From: Undaria pinnatifida
Taxonomy: Eukaryota; Sar; Phaeophyceae; Laminariales; Alariaceae
DNA length: 64,000 nt
Assembly (NCBI GenBank): GCA_012845835.1
Contig: JABAKD010000013.1
Span: 1,912,415-1,976,414 of the forward strand
Direction of reading: 5' to 3'
Every line of letters begins with the position of its first letter. Positions within the stretch are counted from its first letter, which is position 1. The notes beneath the pieces were generated by a model. That model was not told the origin of the DNA and made no database searches. It saw nothing but the letters and a program-made list of their open reading frames with translations. Positions 10,520-20,800 of the stretch are shown piece after piece. The position numbers and the translations under genes are program-made.

Positions 10520-11208
10520 AGCATACCATAACATCATCGTAACATCATCATAACACCATCATAACACCATAACACGATCACAACATCATCGTAACATTAC
10601 CATAACATCATCGTAATATCATCGTAACATCATCGCAACATCATCATAACATCATCATCATATTATCATAACATCATTGTGACATCATCATAACGTAATA
10701 ACATCATCTTAATATCATCACAACATCATCATAACTTCATCATGACATCATCATAACATCGTCATAACATTGTCGTAACACCATCTTAACATCATAACAT
10801 CATCGTAACACCATCATAAAATAATCATAACTTCATCATGACATCGTCATAACATCATCATAACATTGTCGTAACACCATCGTAACATCATAACATCATC
10901 GTAACATCATCATAAAATAATCATCACATCATCATAACATCATCATACAATTATCATAACCTCATCATAACATCATCATTACATTCTCATCATATCATCA
11001 TAACATAATCATAATGTCATCATAACAATTTCATATCATAATCATTTCATCATCATAACAACATCATAACATCATCATAACACCTTCTTCGTAACATCAT
11101 ACCACCATCATAACACCATCATCACATCATCATCACATCATCATTACATCATTATAACATCCTCATAACAGCATAATAACATCATCATAACACCGTCGTA
11201 ACATCCTC
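10520..11208. repeat. ATCATAAC-type microsatellite/minisatellite
   Basis: About 690 bp of degenerate TAACATCATCA repeats (period near 9-12). It is related in base content to the ATC-rich tracts at 15.96, 32.94 and 33.86 kb. Confidence 0.85.
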
Positions 11209-11490
11209 CCTACAAATACCAATCCGTAGCCTTGATCTAAACCCCGTGGGGCAAAAACGAGGAATCCCCGCTATACCGCCACCCTGGTCCTGCTTTTGCC
11301 TTCATCGCCCGTCAAAGCATACCACTCTGGGCGGAAATAGAAACTATAGGGGAAGTTGATGTATTATTGTAAATATGACCGGCCGGTTCTGACACCTCTG
11401 TCCGGTGTAGTGCGTTTTTCGACCGGATCGTTCCTGATTGAGGCTTGTGTGATGACCATACCAACTTTTTTGGAAGACCATGGTTGACTA

Positions 11491-11726
11491 GTTCTACGAT
11501 ACCCCCCCACCCCAAAAAAGCGTTTTTCTTTGACGAACGTTTCATGGCTGCTCGACACGAGGAAGGATGTTATGAAAAAAACATCATCCATTTGCTTGTT
11601 CGCAACAGACTCTCCAACAGTGACTTCGGGGTGGCAAGGGGCACCGTATTTCAGGACATATGGCCAAGAGCTGGTTTCAAAACCTGCGAGTTCGTTAACG
11701 AAAGGTTGGGGGGGCTACCGTAGAAC
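11491..11726. mobile_element. MITE-like element, family C, copy 1
   Basis: The left end, GTTCTACGATACCCCCCC, is inverse to the right end, GGGGGGGCTACCGTAGAAC. Internal blocks TGCTCGACACGAGGAAGGAT and GAGCTGGTTTC are shared with the copy at 31,446-31,723, which lies in the opposite orientation. Length is about 236 bp with no coding capacity. Confidence 0.6.
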
Positions 11727-11740
11727 GACTCGGTTCCGAA

Positions 11741-12550
11741 TATATATATATATATATATATGTCCTGTTTGTCGCCCACGAGGGACTCCTTGTGGCTTGT
11801 TTACGCCAAAATAGGCAGAAACACCTGCAACACTGGTACAGTACATAGGAGCTTTGTGTTCCCGTCGAAGCACGCGAGAACATGCAAGGGGCATATATAT
11901 GCCTGGTGATTTGACTGCAATTCATAATAATAGAGTACTGGTGACCCCATAACGTGGCTGTTGGGATAGCCAAAATCGGTCGAGTTGGCAAGGTTTGGAA
12001 TGCTTTTGGCAGAGACATGCGTCGAAAATGCAAGCAGCATGAAGATAAGCGAACGCAATGCCAACCGCGGTGAAAGTGAACAACAACAGTGAATTACAAC
12101 ATAATACCAAAACTGGGACGAGCAAAGGCCAGCACGCCAGGGAATTTGTTGAGAGGAATGAGAAGAAAGCATATGAATAAAACCGAAAAAGAAGGAAAAG
12201 CTTCAAGACAAGGAGCAGGGGGAGCGGGGGGGGAAAGATGTTCCCAGAAAAACAAGATTCTGCGTGAATTAATCCAAGGCAATACAAGACGAAGATCATG
12301 CACGAGGGTGACCACAAACCAACGGCGTCGGGGTATAGCCAGCCCAGACTGGGTTCCGAGTCCAACCGCTCTAGCAATACGAGCGTTGCCACATGTTCTG
12401 TCCCTTCCGTTGTTACTCCAGTAGAACGCAAGATCAAACCATCACACCACACATGCTGCCAAAAACAGAATTTGGACGAATATCTTTTGATATCAAGGCT
12501 ATACGGTAGAAGATATGCTCTGTGTTTTCCTGCGAGGCTCCTAACCTATT
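11741..12550. other. No supported gene; short AT repeat
   Basis: A TA dinucleotide run lies at 11,741-11,760. The rest is unassigned. A hydrophobic 176-residue minus-strand frame (11,922-12,452) reflects pyrimidine-rich minus-strand sequence and lacks recognisable motifs. Confidence 0.4.
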
Positions 12551-12554
12551 GAGT

Positions 12555-12798
12555 CATCCCACGGTAGGGGTTCAAGTTGTTGGATTAACCAATAATGTTC
12601 CTGTCCGATTGAGCTCCTCATGTGAGGAACTACCTGTTGGTGAAGTAATTTCACGAGCAAATATGTTTTTAGGGCTAAAGCGTAGAAGCTTGGTCGGGTT
12701 TTGCGAACGAATGCCTTCAAATTCATGTATCGGGTGAGATATTGAGCTCCTGATATGAGGAGCTCAGGGACTGATGCTGCACCCCTACCCGTGGGATG
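12555..12798 (+). mobile_element. MITE-like element, family B, copy 1
   Basis: The left end, CATCCCACGGTAGGGGTTCA, is inverse to the right end, TGCACCCCTACCCGTGGGAT. Internally it carries the near-palindrome GAGCTCCT..TATGAGGAGCTC and TTTTTAGGGCTAAAGC. The matching reverse copy is at 18,191-18,499 and a diverged copy at 13,591-13,978. About 244 bp, non-coding. Confidence 0.65.
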
Positions 12799-12846
12799 GC
12801 AATTAATAGGCTACTAGCTGACTCCCTCTATTCCCTACCCAAACGA

Positions 12847-13090
12847 TGCGTGCCACGATGGAGGTGCACCATTTGTTTTGTGAGGGTCTTAACCACTTAA
12901 GAAGGAGATCCATGTCTCACACAAATTAAATCACAACCTAATGAGCAACCCCATGGCCTATGATGTAGGTATATCATCATGATAGATAGTGAATAACAAC
13001 AGCTGACATGCCGACGAGTTGGGGTTTCAAGGAGCACCTCGTCATTCACAAAGTATATCCAGCCATAAAGTGATAACCTCTATCGCACGG
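12847..13090. mobile_element. MITE-like element, family A
   Basis: The left end, ATGCGTGCCACGATGGAGGT, matches inversely ACCTCTATCGCACGG on the right. It holds the CATGGCCTATGATGTAGGTA block and GGAGCACCTCGTCATTC, parallel to the intact 5,451 copy. About 244 bp. Confidence 0.6.
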
Positions 13091-13590
13091 ATCGCGATGA
13101 AAACGCTGTTGAGAGAACAATGAAAGTGCGACCCGGTGAAACGCCATAAAACACCCCACGTCCTAGAGATACACATAGAAAACCTGTTGCAAAACAAGAA
13201 TGGCGTTTTTCCGGGAAATTTCCTCTGGTAGAAAATTGCTACCTCTACCAACGCTAACAACCATCGGATATTCCAATATTCCTCCCTACCACGCGCGCCC
13301 ACAGCCACCAAGTACCCCGCCTGTAATTCATGTGCACCAAGCGTTAACAAAACAGTCGCACCCCATGAGACCGTGGTCTTGCAACATGCGATCAACCTAG
13401 CAGCAAGGCCGTCGGTAGCCCCGATAGCCCCGATCGCCCGCTTGGCCCTTCTCTCGCACCCTCTGAGCTACACGCGACGTCCGAATAAAGCGTGGGTAGA
13501 GACAACGATGCTGTCGGCGTTTCCTCCACTCCTCCGGGCCGCTATCCTTTAGAGGCCTCAACAACTCAACAAGGAAATTGCTACGGAGTC

Positions 13591-13978
13591 GTCCCACGGT
13601 CAGTAGCGGTTGGAGGTTTTGGACCGCAAAGGTTTGTAGTATTGTTAAAGTGTTACTGTGTTCCTGTGTGAATGCGGTTGAGCTCCTCAAGTATGGATGT
13701 ATCGGTGCAAGCATGAAAAAAAGTCAAGTCTCTGACTGTTTTCGGACTGCTATTACTACTATTACTACTATTACAATTATTACTATTTATTACTATTACT
13801 ACTATTACTATAGTCTAATAGTAGCGCCTAGCAATGTCGGCCCGGTTGCCCGAAATAATGTATTCAACTTCATGTTTCAGGTGTGTGTGGGTGATGCTGA
13901 TGATGTTGAGATATTGAGCTCCTCATGTTCGGAGCTTAGAAAATTCATATAATATGCTGCACCCCTACCGCGTGTGAT
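13591..13978 (+). mobile_element. MITE-like element, family B, diverged copy
   Basis: The left end, GTCCCACGGTCAGTAG, and the right end, TGCACCCCTACCGCGTG, resemble family B termini. The GATATTGAGCTCCTCATG block is retained. An ATTACT microsatellite at 13,745-13,812 has expanded inside it, which explains the greater length. Confidence 0.45.
13745..13812. repeat. (ATTACT)n microsatellite
   Basis: Repeats of ATTACT and TATTACT inside the diverged family B copy. Confidence 0.8.
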
Positions 13979-14129
13979 ATTATTACTCGAAATCTATATG
14001 CCAAAAAGCGACACATTAACGTGTTTTTGCGTTTCCCGCTACTGCGTTTACGCCCAAGCCTACAGTTTCAACAAACGTTCCCGCCCCGCGTTTGATCGGG
14101 GTTTCGTGTGCGCACGTAGGCTAGACACG

Positions 14130-14285
14130 CGGTATCGCGGTGTCGGTAACGCGGTGGCGGTAACGCGGTGGCGGTAACGCTGTGGCGGTAACGCGGTGGC
14201 GGTAACGCGGTGGCGGTAACGCGGTGGCGGTAACGCAGTGGCGGTAACGCGGTGGCGGTAACGCGGTGGCAGTAACGCGGTGGCC
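14130..14285. repeat. GGTGGCGGTAACGC minisatellite
   Basis: Ten or so copies of a GC-rich unit GCGGTGGCGGTAAC with single-base variants. It gives open frames on both strands that are repeats, not genes. Confidence 0.85.
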
Positions 14286-14338
14286 CGGGTGCTTAACACG
14301 GTGAAGGGGGCACTTTTGGGGCCAAACGATTTCTTTGT

Positions 14339-14551
14339 GTGGCCGGCTTCTCAGCCGAGGAAAAGTACCGAATATACTTGGAAACCCCCCGGAGTGTTTC
14401 CTACTTTATTTTGTTGCAGTCACTAGCACATGGGATTGTTCCATCGACGCTACAACTCAGTGAACAATGTTTTTCCAAGTCGAGTTTTAGAAGGAAAATG
14501 GAGCTCCTGAAGGTGGCCCGAAAAAATGAGGCCCACCAAGACCGTACGTAG
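14339..14551 (+). CDS. Hypothetical protein, weak
   Basis: A 70-residue frame starting MAGFSAEEKYRIYLETPRSV. The sequence is unremarkable and there is no family match. It lies between a minisatellite and the inferred 3' end of the Pmp-type gene. Confidence 0.15.
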   Translation: MAGFSAEEKYRIYLETPRSVSYFILLQSLAHGIVPSTLQLSEQCFSKSSFRRKMELLKVARKNEAHQDRT

Positions 14552-14735
14552 CATGCCTCTCCGATAAAATCATCAAACATTCTCCACTGAATGTCCCAAA
14601 GTATCGTCCATGCACGTCGCTACCAATTAGATTTTCGAATCAATGTGGAGGGAAACACGCTGCCCTCCGTGTGCATTAATGAGAAGCAGCAGAGCTTAAA
14701 CACCGCACCAAGCAGCAAGGTCCAAATATATAGCA

Positions 14736-14831
14736 CTAGGGAGCAGCAGCAGGGACGCACACATCATCGCCAGGGAAGCCGACGAGCGTTGCTCCATCAG
14801 AAACCTCTCCAATGAGACAGTTTCGGTCGTC
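14736..14831 (-). CDS. Candidate last exon of the Pmp-type gene
   Basis: Acceptor TTTCGGCAG followed in phase 0 by DDRNCLIGEVSDGATLVGFP, then GDDVCVPAAAP and a TAG stop. Frame and phase fit the preceding exon (ending FDDEYS). The choice rests only on splice and frame fit, and there is a 1.65 kb gap holding a microsatellite. Confidence 0.4.
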   Translation of the reverse strand, partial: DDRNCLIGEVSDGATLVGFPGDDVCVPAAAP

Positions 14832-17800
14832 CTGCCGAAACAAACGGGACATCGCGCGACCAGGGGGGGGAGGGGTTGTGAGTCACAGGCCTCATCAGGA
14901 TAGTACTGTACAAGCGATGCTCGACCTTCGCCCACGTTTTGGGGGGAAACAGCTTACTAATATGGGATACTTCTTCCATCTCTTACCGAGAGGGTTCGAA
15001 TATTTCACGCCATGTGTAGTGAACATCATTACCTGTGTCATGACGTAGATAACCTAAACCTTACATGTGTTGGTATCGTATGCCCGTGCTAGAATTCTTT
15101 GGATCCTCCGGCTCTCACATGGCAGCATGATCTTTATCGCATCAAGACCATATGGACCAGAGGAATCTGTCTCCCCTCAGAGACAAATATCCTCAACATG
15201 CGTATGTCCCCTCAGAAACAAGTATCCTCAATGTGCATTTATATGATCTGCTCGATGTGTGGAACGCTTTGGCCGGTCTGCTTAACGCACATCGAGTACA
15301 GCAGGAGATACTGGGACGAAATTTCCTCGAAGCAATAAAACATTCGGGTGTGACTCTGCGTCAACATCCCTTGACCGTGAAATTGAACACGGATCTTTTC
15401 TGTTTGAAACCTCGAGGAAAAACTAACTTCACCCTCTTCTTCCGTGTTAAGCGAAAGTCACCTTGGTGGTCCACTGAAAGGTGTCTTCTTTAACAAGTGA
15501 GTGCTACAAAAGGTAGCATTATTTAATAGCATTGTTTGGGCACCGTTATCCTGGCTGGCTGGGTTCCGCACTTGATGTACCACCCAGTGTGCGTTTTACT
15601 TGGAGTATCACTAGTGGTAGTGTTTTACTCGGTTTTTGGTCAAGTACTAAATTAATGGTGGATTGTTCATCGGATTCCGCTTCCATCCTTGTTGTTTGTA
15701 ACAAGCCATTTTTTGTGTGAGTTTTAGACCTCCTGAAGCGAAGCGCCTAACAATATCTGGGTGCACCGCCAGTTCACTGTAGTACTTCCATGGATGCCCA
15801 GTCAGCCGTTTATGTGCCCAGAGTCTGGATTCTAATTCCACGGAACATGAGCTATTGTCAAAGTATCATGGCCCTCACAGTTATCGTTACCGACATGCTG
15901 CTCATCCTCGCATCATTATCGTTATCATTCTCACTCATAACCATCATCCTTGATTGGCGTCATCATCCCCTTCATCATCCCCTTCACCATCCTCGTCGTC
16001 GTATGTATGCTCACCACCATCGTCACCCTTACCATCATCGTCATAATCGCCATCAACATCATCACCATCATCACCATCATCACCATCATCATCATCATCA
16101 TTATCACCATCATCATCACCATCATCATAATCAACATCAGCATCAGCATCATCATCAACATCATCGCATCATCATCATCATCATTATCCATCATCATCCA
16201 TCATCATCAACATCATCATCCATCATCATCAACATCATCATCATCAGCATCATCATCAACATCATCGCATCATCATCATCATCATCATCATCATTATCAT
16301 CACCATCATCCATCATCATCCATCATCCATCATCATCACCAGTTCCCACGCCTATGGTAGTGTTTGCGTGTGTTAACCTACAACACATTCCGAAGCACCA
16401 GCAGCTTGACCAACAATGAAAGGTTTCGTGAAGACGTGGTACTTAGCTGCACTGAATAGCCATGCATCTGTTGGCAGCACGTACCGAGTATTCATCGTCG
16501 AAGACTCCGCCGTTCATGTAACGAACCACTTCCGGCTTTTCGAACGTGAGGGTGCCATTGATCACGGCGAAAGCAGCGCCAGAGTCGGCCGTGTTGCCGT
16601 CAAAGATCACTGCCTTGCTTAACCTGAAAAGTATCACGCATCGTAACAGCCGGTTTGAAGCGAGGAATCGCGAGGTCAGGAGGGGTGGGGCAGGTAATTA
16701 ATTATTGAGGTGTAGTCCATAAAGTTTTGCAGAGAGGAATCGCGAGGTTAAGAGGTGAGGGCGGTGAAGCATAGTTTGTCCATATTTTAGTCCGTTTTGA
16801 GAAGGGGGGGGCTGGACGCATGCGGCGGTAGAGGTGCATCGTTTGTTTTCTAATACTACTCCTCGCTGGAGGAGATACTTCTATACCTCACCCAGAAGCT
16901 GATTTTGATAAAGAAATAAGAGGGCGACTCGATAAATAACTCTCTGGCCTAGGCAGACCGTGAACAATACTGAAAAGAAAGAGGGAGCAACAATTTGACG
17001 GCATTGGGTTACGGAGAGTCCCGCCATCCGGAAACTGTGTTCACCAAAAAGCTCTACTTCTGTCGGTTCACGTGCGTATAGCTGGTGAACGCACATAATG
17101 AGTTGATACTACGGCCAGTTTTGGGGAGGGGTGTCGTGACGTGAAATAGGGGACGATGGTGGAACATATTTTATTCAGAGTGGAAAATTTGCAATTCAGG
17201 CATTAATGCATTTCCGTGTTCGAGCGAAACGATACGCGAAAGTGGCTTCGAAAGAACACGAAGGTGCTTAGGGTGCACCTATAGCTTCTGAGGCTGTCGT
17301 GTGTACCATGTCCGCGGGTCCAACACGCCCACAAATGCAAGATTCCAAACCCTGGCTGCTGTCAGAACGTCCCTTGAGAGAGACCCTTGGGTATCTCGGG
17401 ATATTTACCGGAGTAGCTTACGTAGCTGGCTCACAAGCTCCTCAGATAACATCGACGTGACTGATACTCTCCGCCGAAGCTTCTAGAAGATTCTACACCG
17501 GAAGGTCCAGCGCCCTGCGCCCGAGAGTCGAAGCGACTTGCTTCCACCTAAGGAGCTCTGAGCTGTGCAGCTCAGCTAACCTCTGACGACGTTGAGTGAC
17601 GTTGGGACAATGTGGAAAGAAACCCAACGAACAAATCCACGGCTTAGGTATAACTCCGTGTTTCTGAAATCCAAATACAGTAGTAAGAATGCCATTAACG
17701 TTATTAACGTCATTAATGTCATTAATGTGATACTTGTAAAATTCCAATAGTTAAAATCGAGTGGTTAGTTAGCGTAGTTAAGGAGCCCCGTCAGAGATCC

Positions 17801-20800
17801 GAGGAAAACCCGTTAGGTGAAGAAAAATCTACTCTTGTCGTGGCACGCGTCTTAAACGGACACATCTACTGACGTGTCTTAAACTGACACATCTTCTGGG
17901 GTGTCTTAAACTGACACATTTATTGGCGTGCCTTAAAGTGACACATCTAATGACGTGTCTTAAACTGGCACATCCACTGATGTGTCTTAAACCGACACAT
18001 CTACTGACGTGTCTTAAACTGACACATCTACTGACGTGTCTTAAACTGACACATCTACTGACGTGTCTTAAACTGACACATCCACTGACGTGTCTCAAAC
18101 TGACACATCTGCTGACGTGTCATAAACTGACACATCTACTGACGTCTTTTAAACTGACACATCTACTGACGTGTCTTAAGCTGACAGAGCCATCGCACGG
18201 TATGGGTGCAGCATCAGTCTTTGAGCTCTTCACATGAGGAGCTCAATATGTCAACCCGAAAAATGTCTTCGAAGGCGTTCGGTCGCACCATTATCACCCG
18301 AAACATGACTGCGAAGGAATTTTTTCGAACAACCCGGCCACGATTCTATGCCTTAGCCCTAAAACAACATATAGACCTAGTATGTATGTACTCTTGAAAT
18401 CACTCGACTAATGACTGACCGGTAGTTCCTCGCTTGTGAAGCTCAATTGGACACAAACATTATTAGTTAATCCGACAACTGCAACCGTTACCGTGAGATT
18501 ACTCGACACATGTACTGACGTGTCTTAAACTGACACGTGTGCTGTTAGATTCTTCTACATCTTCACCGACGCTTTTGGAGTAAGTCTTGGATTGGAAGAG
18601 GCCTCCTGCCCCAGTCGGTATCCCTAACCATACTCCATCGCTTTCCTGTGCTCAAGCTGACCTCTAGACCGGGATCTGTTGTCGCACCCGATTTTACTGT
18701 CCCTCTCACGCATACCGCCAATAATAATACACGACTCACGAACTCTTCCTGAATGGCCAGGGAAAGCGGCAAGTCCATGGCCGTCGGCCGTCGGTATGGT
18801 GGCTGTACTACCAGGGCAATGGTTTTTCCTTTTGGCGTTGTATTTCACGATACGGAGAAAACACTGGAAATCGAACTGAAACATTTTGGAGTTGGAACAG
18901 GCAACTATCGTCGATGTGCTGGCGCTGACATGTAACTGACCCGTGGATTATTCCAAGGCTCCAAAGAAAGCTGATATACTTCTGTATGAGAATCAAGTAT
19001 TAATAGGGATAAACGTAATGCAACATACCAGGCATATCACGTTGGAATAATTCAGACGACAGCTAGATTACCGCTGGCTTAGGCCGGCCGAGCGCATTGT
19101 CGTATGAAGCATTACTTGTAAACATTTTTTGTGCTCACCTCCAGCTTTACAAGAGCTACTACAAGGGTAGCACTTGATCGCTACTCTGTTTAAAACCGAC
19201 GGGTTCTCAACTGTGTAAGCCCCCGACGTCGTTTGCTTTTGTAAAACGGTGTTTGTTTTCTACCTCGGCCTTGCCGTTCGGTTTTTATGCACCCCCACCT
19301 CTAGCGTTGCCAACCACTACCGTATCGTCTAATCTTGCACTGTTGCCTAAATCACACCGCCTCGCCGCTAGCATTGCTCCCACTGCATCGCCTACTCTAG
19401 CATTGATTTCAACTCGCCTCTGCCCAAGGCTACGGATAGCATACCAATCAATATACATACCCATCCACGTCCACGGTTGTGCTCCCTCGTTTAGCACAGA
19501 ACATGTAAACATAATGCGTTGGAGAAGCGAAAAATCTAAAGGCAAGACACGGTGAAATCGCGGTATAGAAAAAAACTAAGACTTAAGCCCGCAAATAACT
19601 TGAGCAGGTTCACTCGCGCGACTGGCTTTGAGCCGCCAAAAAAACATTCCCCACACGTCCTCCCCTCCCCCACCCCTACAGTGGCTTTCGCCCACCACGA
19701 CTGTGATTGTTCTTACGTTACATCGCCTCCTTCCACGCCTAGCCCTCCGCCGTAGTCTGCCGCGGTGTTGTTGCTGAACTGGACGGCGGCCTTGAACCTG
19801 CCGGGTACGAGGTGGGGCGGGGGGGGGGGGGGGGGGGTAAAATGCCACACGGAGCATAATGACGCCACCGAATTTGAACGATAAAAATATTGATGAATTT
19901 CGAAATGGACAGCGAGCACCAGGCGTCGAAAGCAGGCTGACCTCAGAGGACAAAGGATGTATGTGGTAGAAATGTGGTACAAAGGTCACGTTGAGGGCCA
20001 AGGGGAAGAGAGTAACTCAAAGTTACAGGCAAGAGTAGCTACCGTATAGTACTTCCTTCTCTGTGCGTCTCGATATCGCGGTTTTCATTGCCATGAAATG
20101 TCTTGCTACGCAGCACCAACCGAAATATTTAGGGGTCATTTTCTGAGTGGGATACAGTGGGATACAGTGAGATGCAGTGAGATGCAGTGATATACAGTGA
20201 ATCACAGTGAAATACAGTGAGATACCGTGACATGCAGTGAGATACAGTGACACACAGTGACATACAGTGAGATACAGTAGATACAGTAAGATACATTGAT
20301 ATACATTGAGATAAGGCGGGGTACCCGGTCCACCGCAGCCTCCGTTAGGGATATGTTATGGGCGTGATGTGTGCGTCACCCTTCAACAATTTGTTGGACA
20401 ATGATTGGAAGGAGCGCCATGCAAGAAAACAGGGCGTTGAACGTTGGGTAGGTTGTCTCAACCGTTTTCAGTAGCACTCCAAACCAATGTACCATGTCGT
20501 GTCTGCACACGTTATCTGTGAGCATTATCTGTGGGGATTCCATTATGGCAGCCGTACGGGACTCCTGGCGCTTTCGTAGAATTTATAGCCCTATTGACAA
20601 CGTAACACGTTGATCGCGTTCCATCATGAACACCTATTCTCAGATCGCATACATACATATCCGAAACAATTGTCCTCGTCCATCACTCCCAACAGGAGGA
20701 AAATAACGCAGGGTCAGCAGAAACCCTTACGACAACCGAGTTAGTAGTACCGTATCATCCGGCCTTGAAGGGAAAAAACCAGGGTACTCCTCGGTACCGG

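Noticed and set aside
11922-12452. Hydrophobic 176-residue minus frame as a membrane protein or the Pmp-type C-terminus
   Set aside because: Hydrophobicity follows from pyrimidine-rich minus-strand sequence; no splice link or motif supports it.
14812-14935. CPVCFG peptide as a transposase zinc motif
   Set aside because: Only one CxxC and no catalytic domain nearby; the same bases are better explained as the intron end and last exon of the Pmp-type gene.
15790-16419. Histidine/isoleucine-rich 209-residue frame
   Set aside because: It is a translation of a CAT-type microsatellite; all frames are open and no non-repeat domain is present.
17846-18187. Regularly repeated array resembling a CRISPR
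   Set aside because: The unit repeats continuously with no unique spacers, and the context is eukaryotic; it is a minisatellite.
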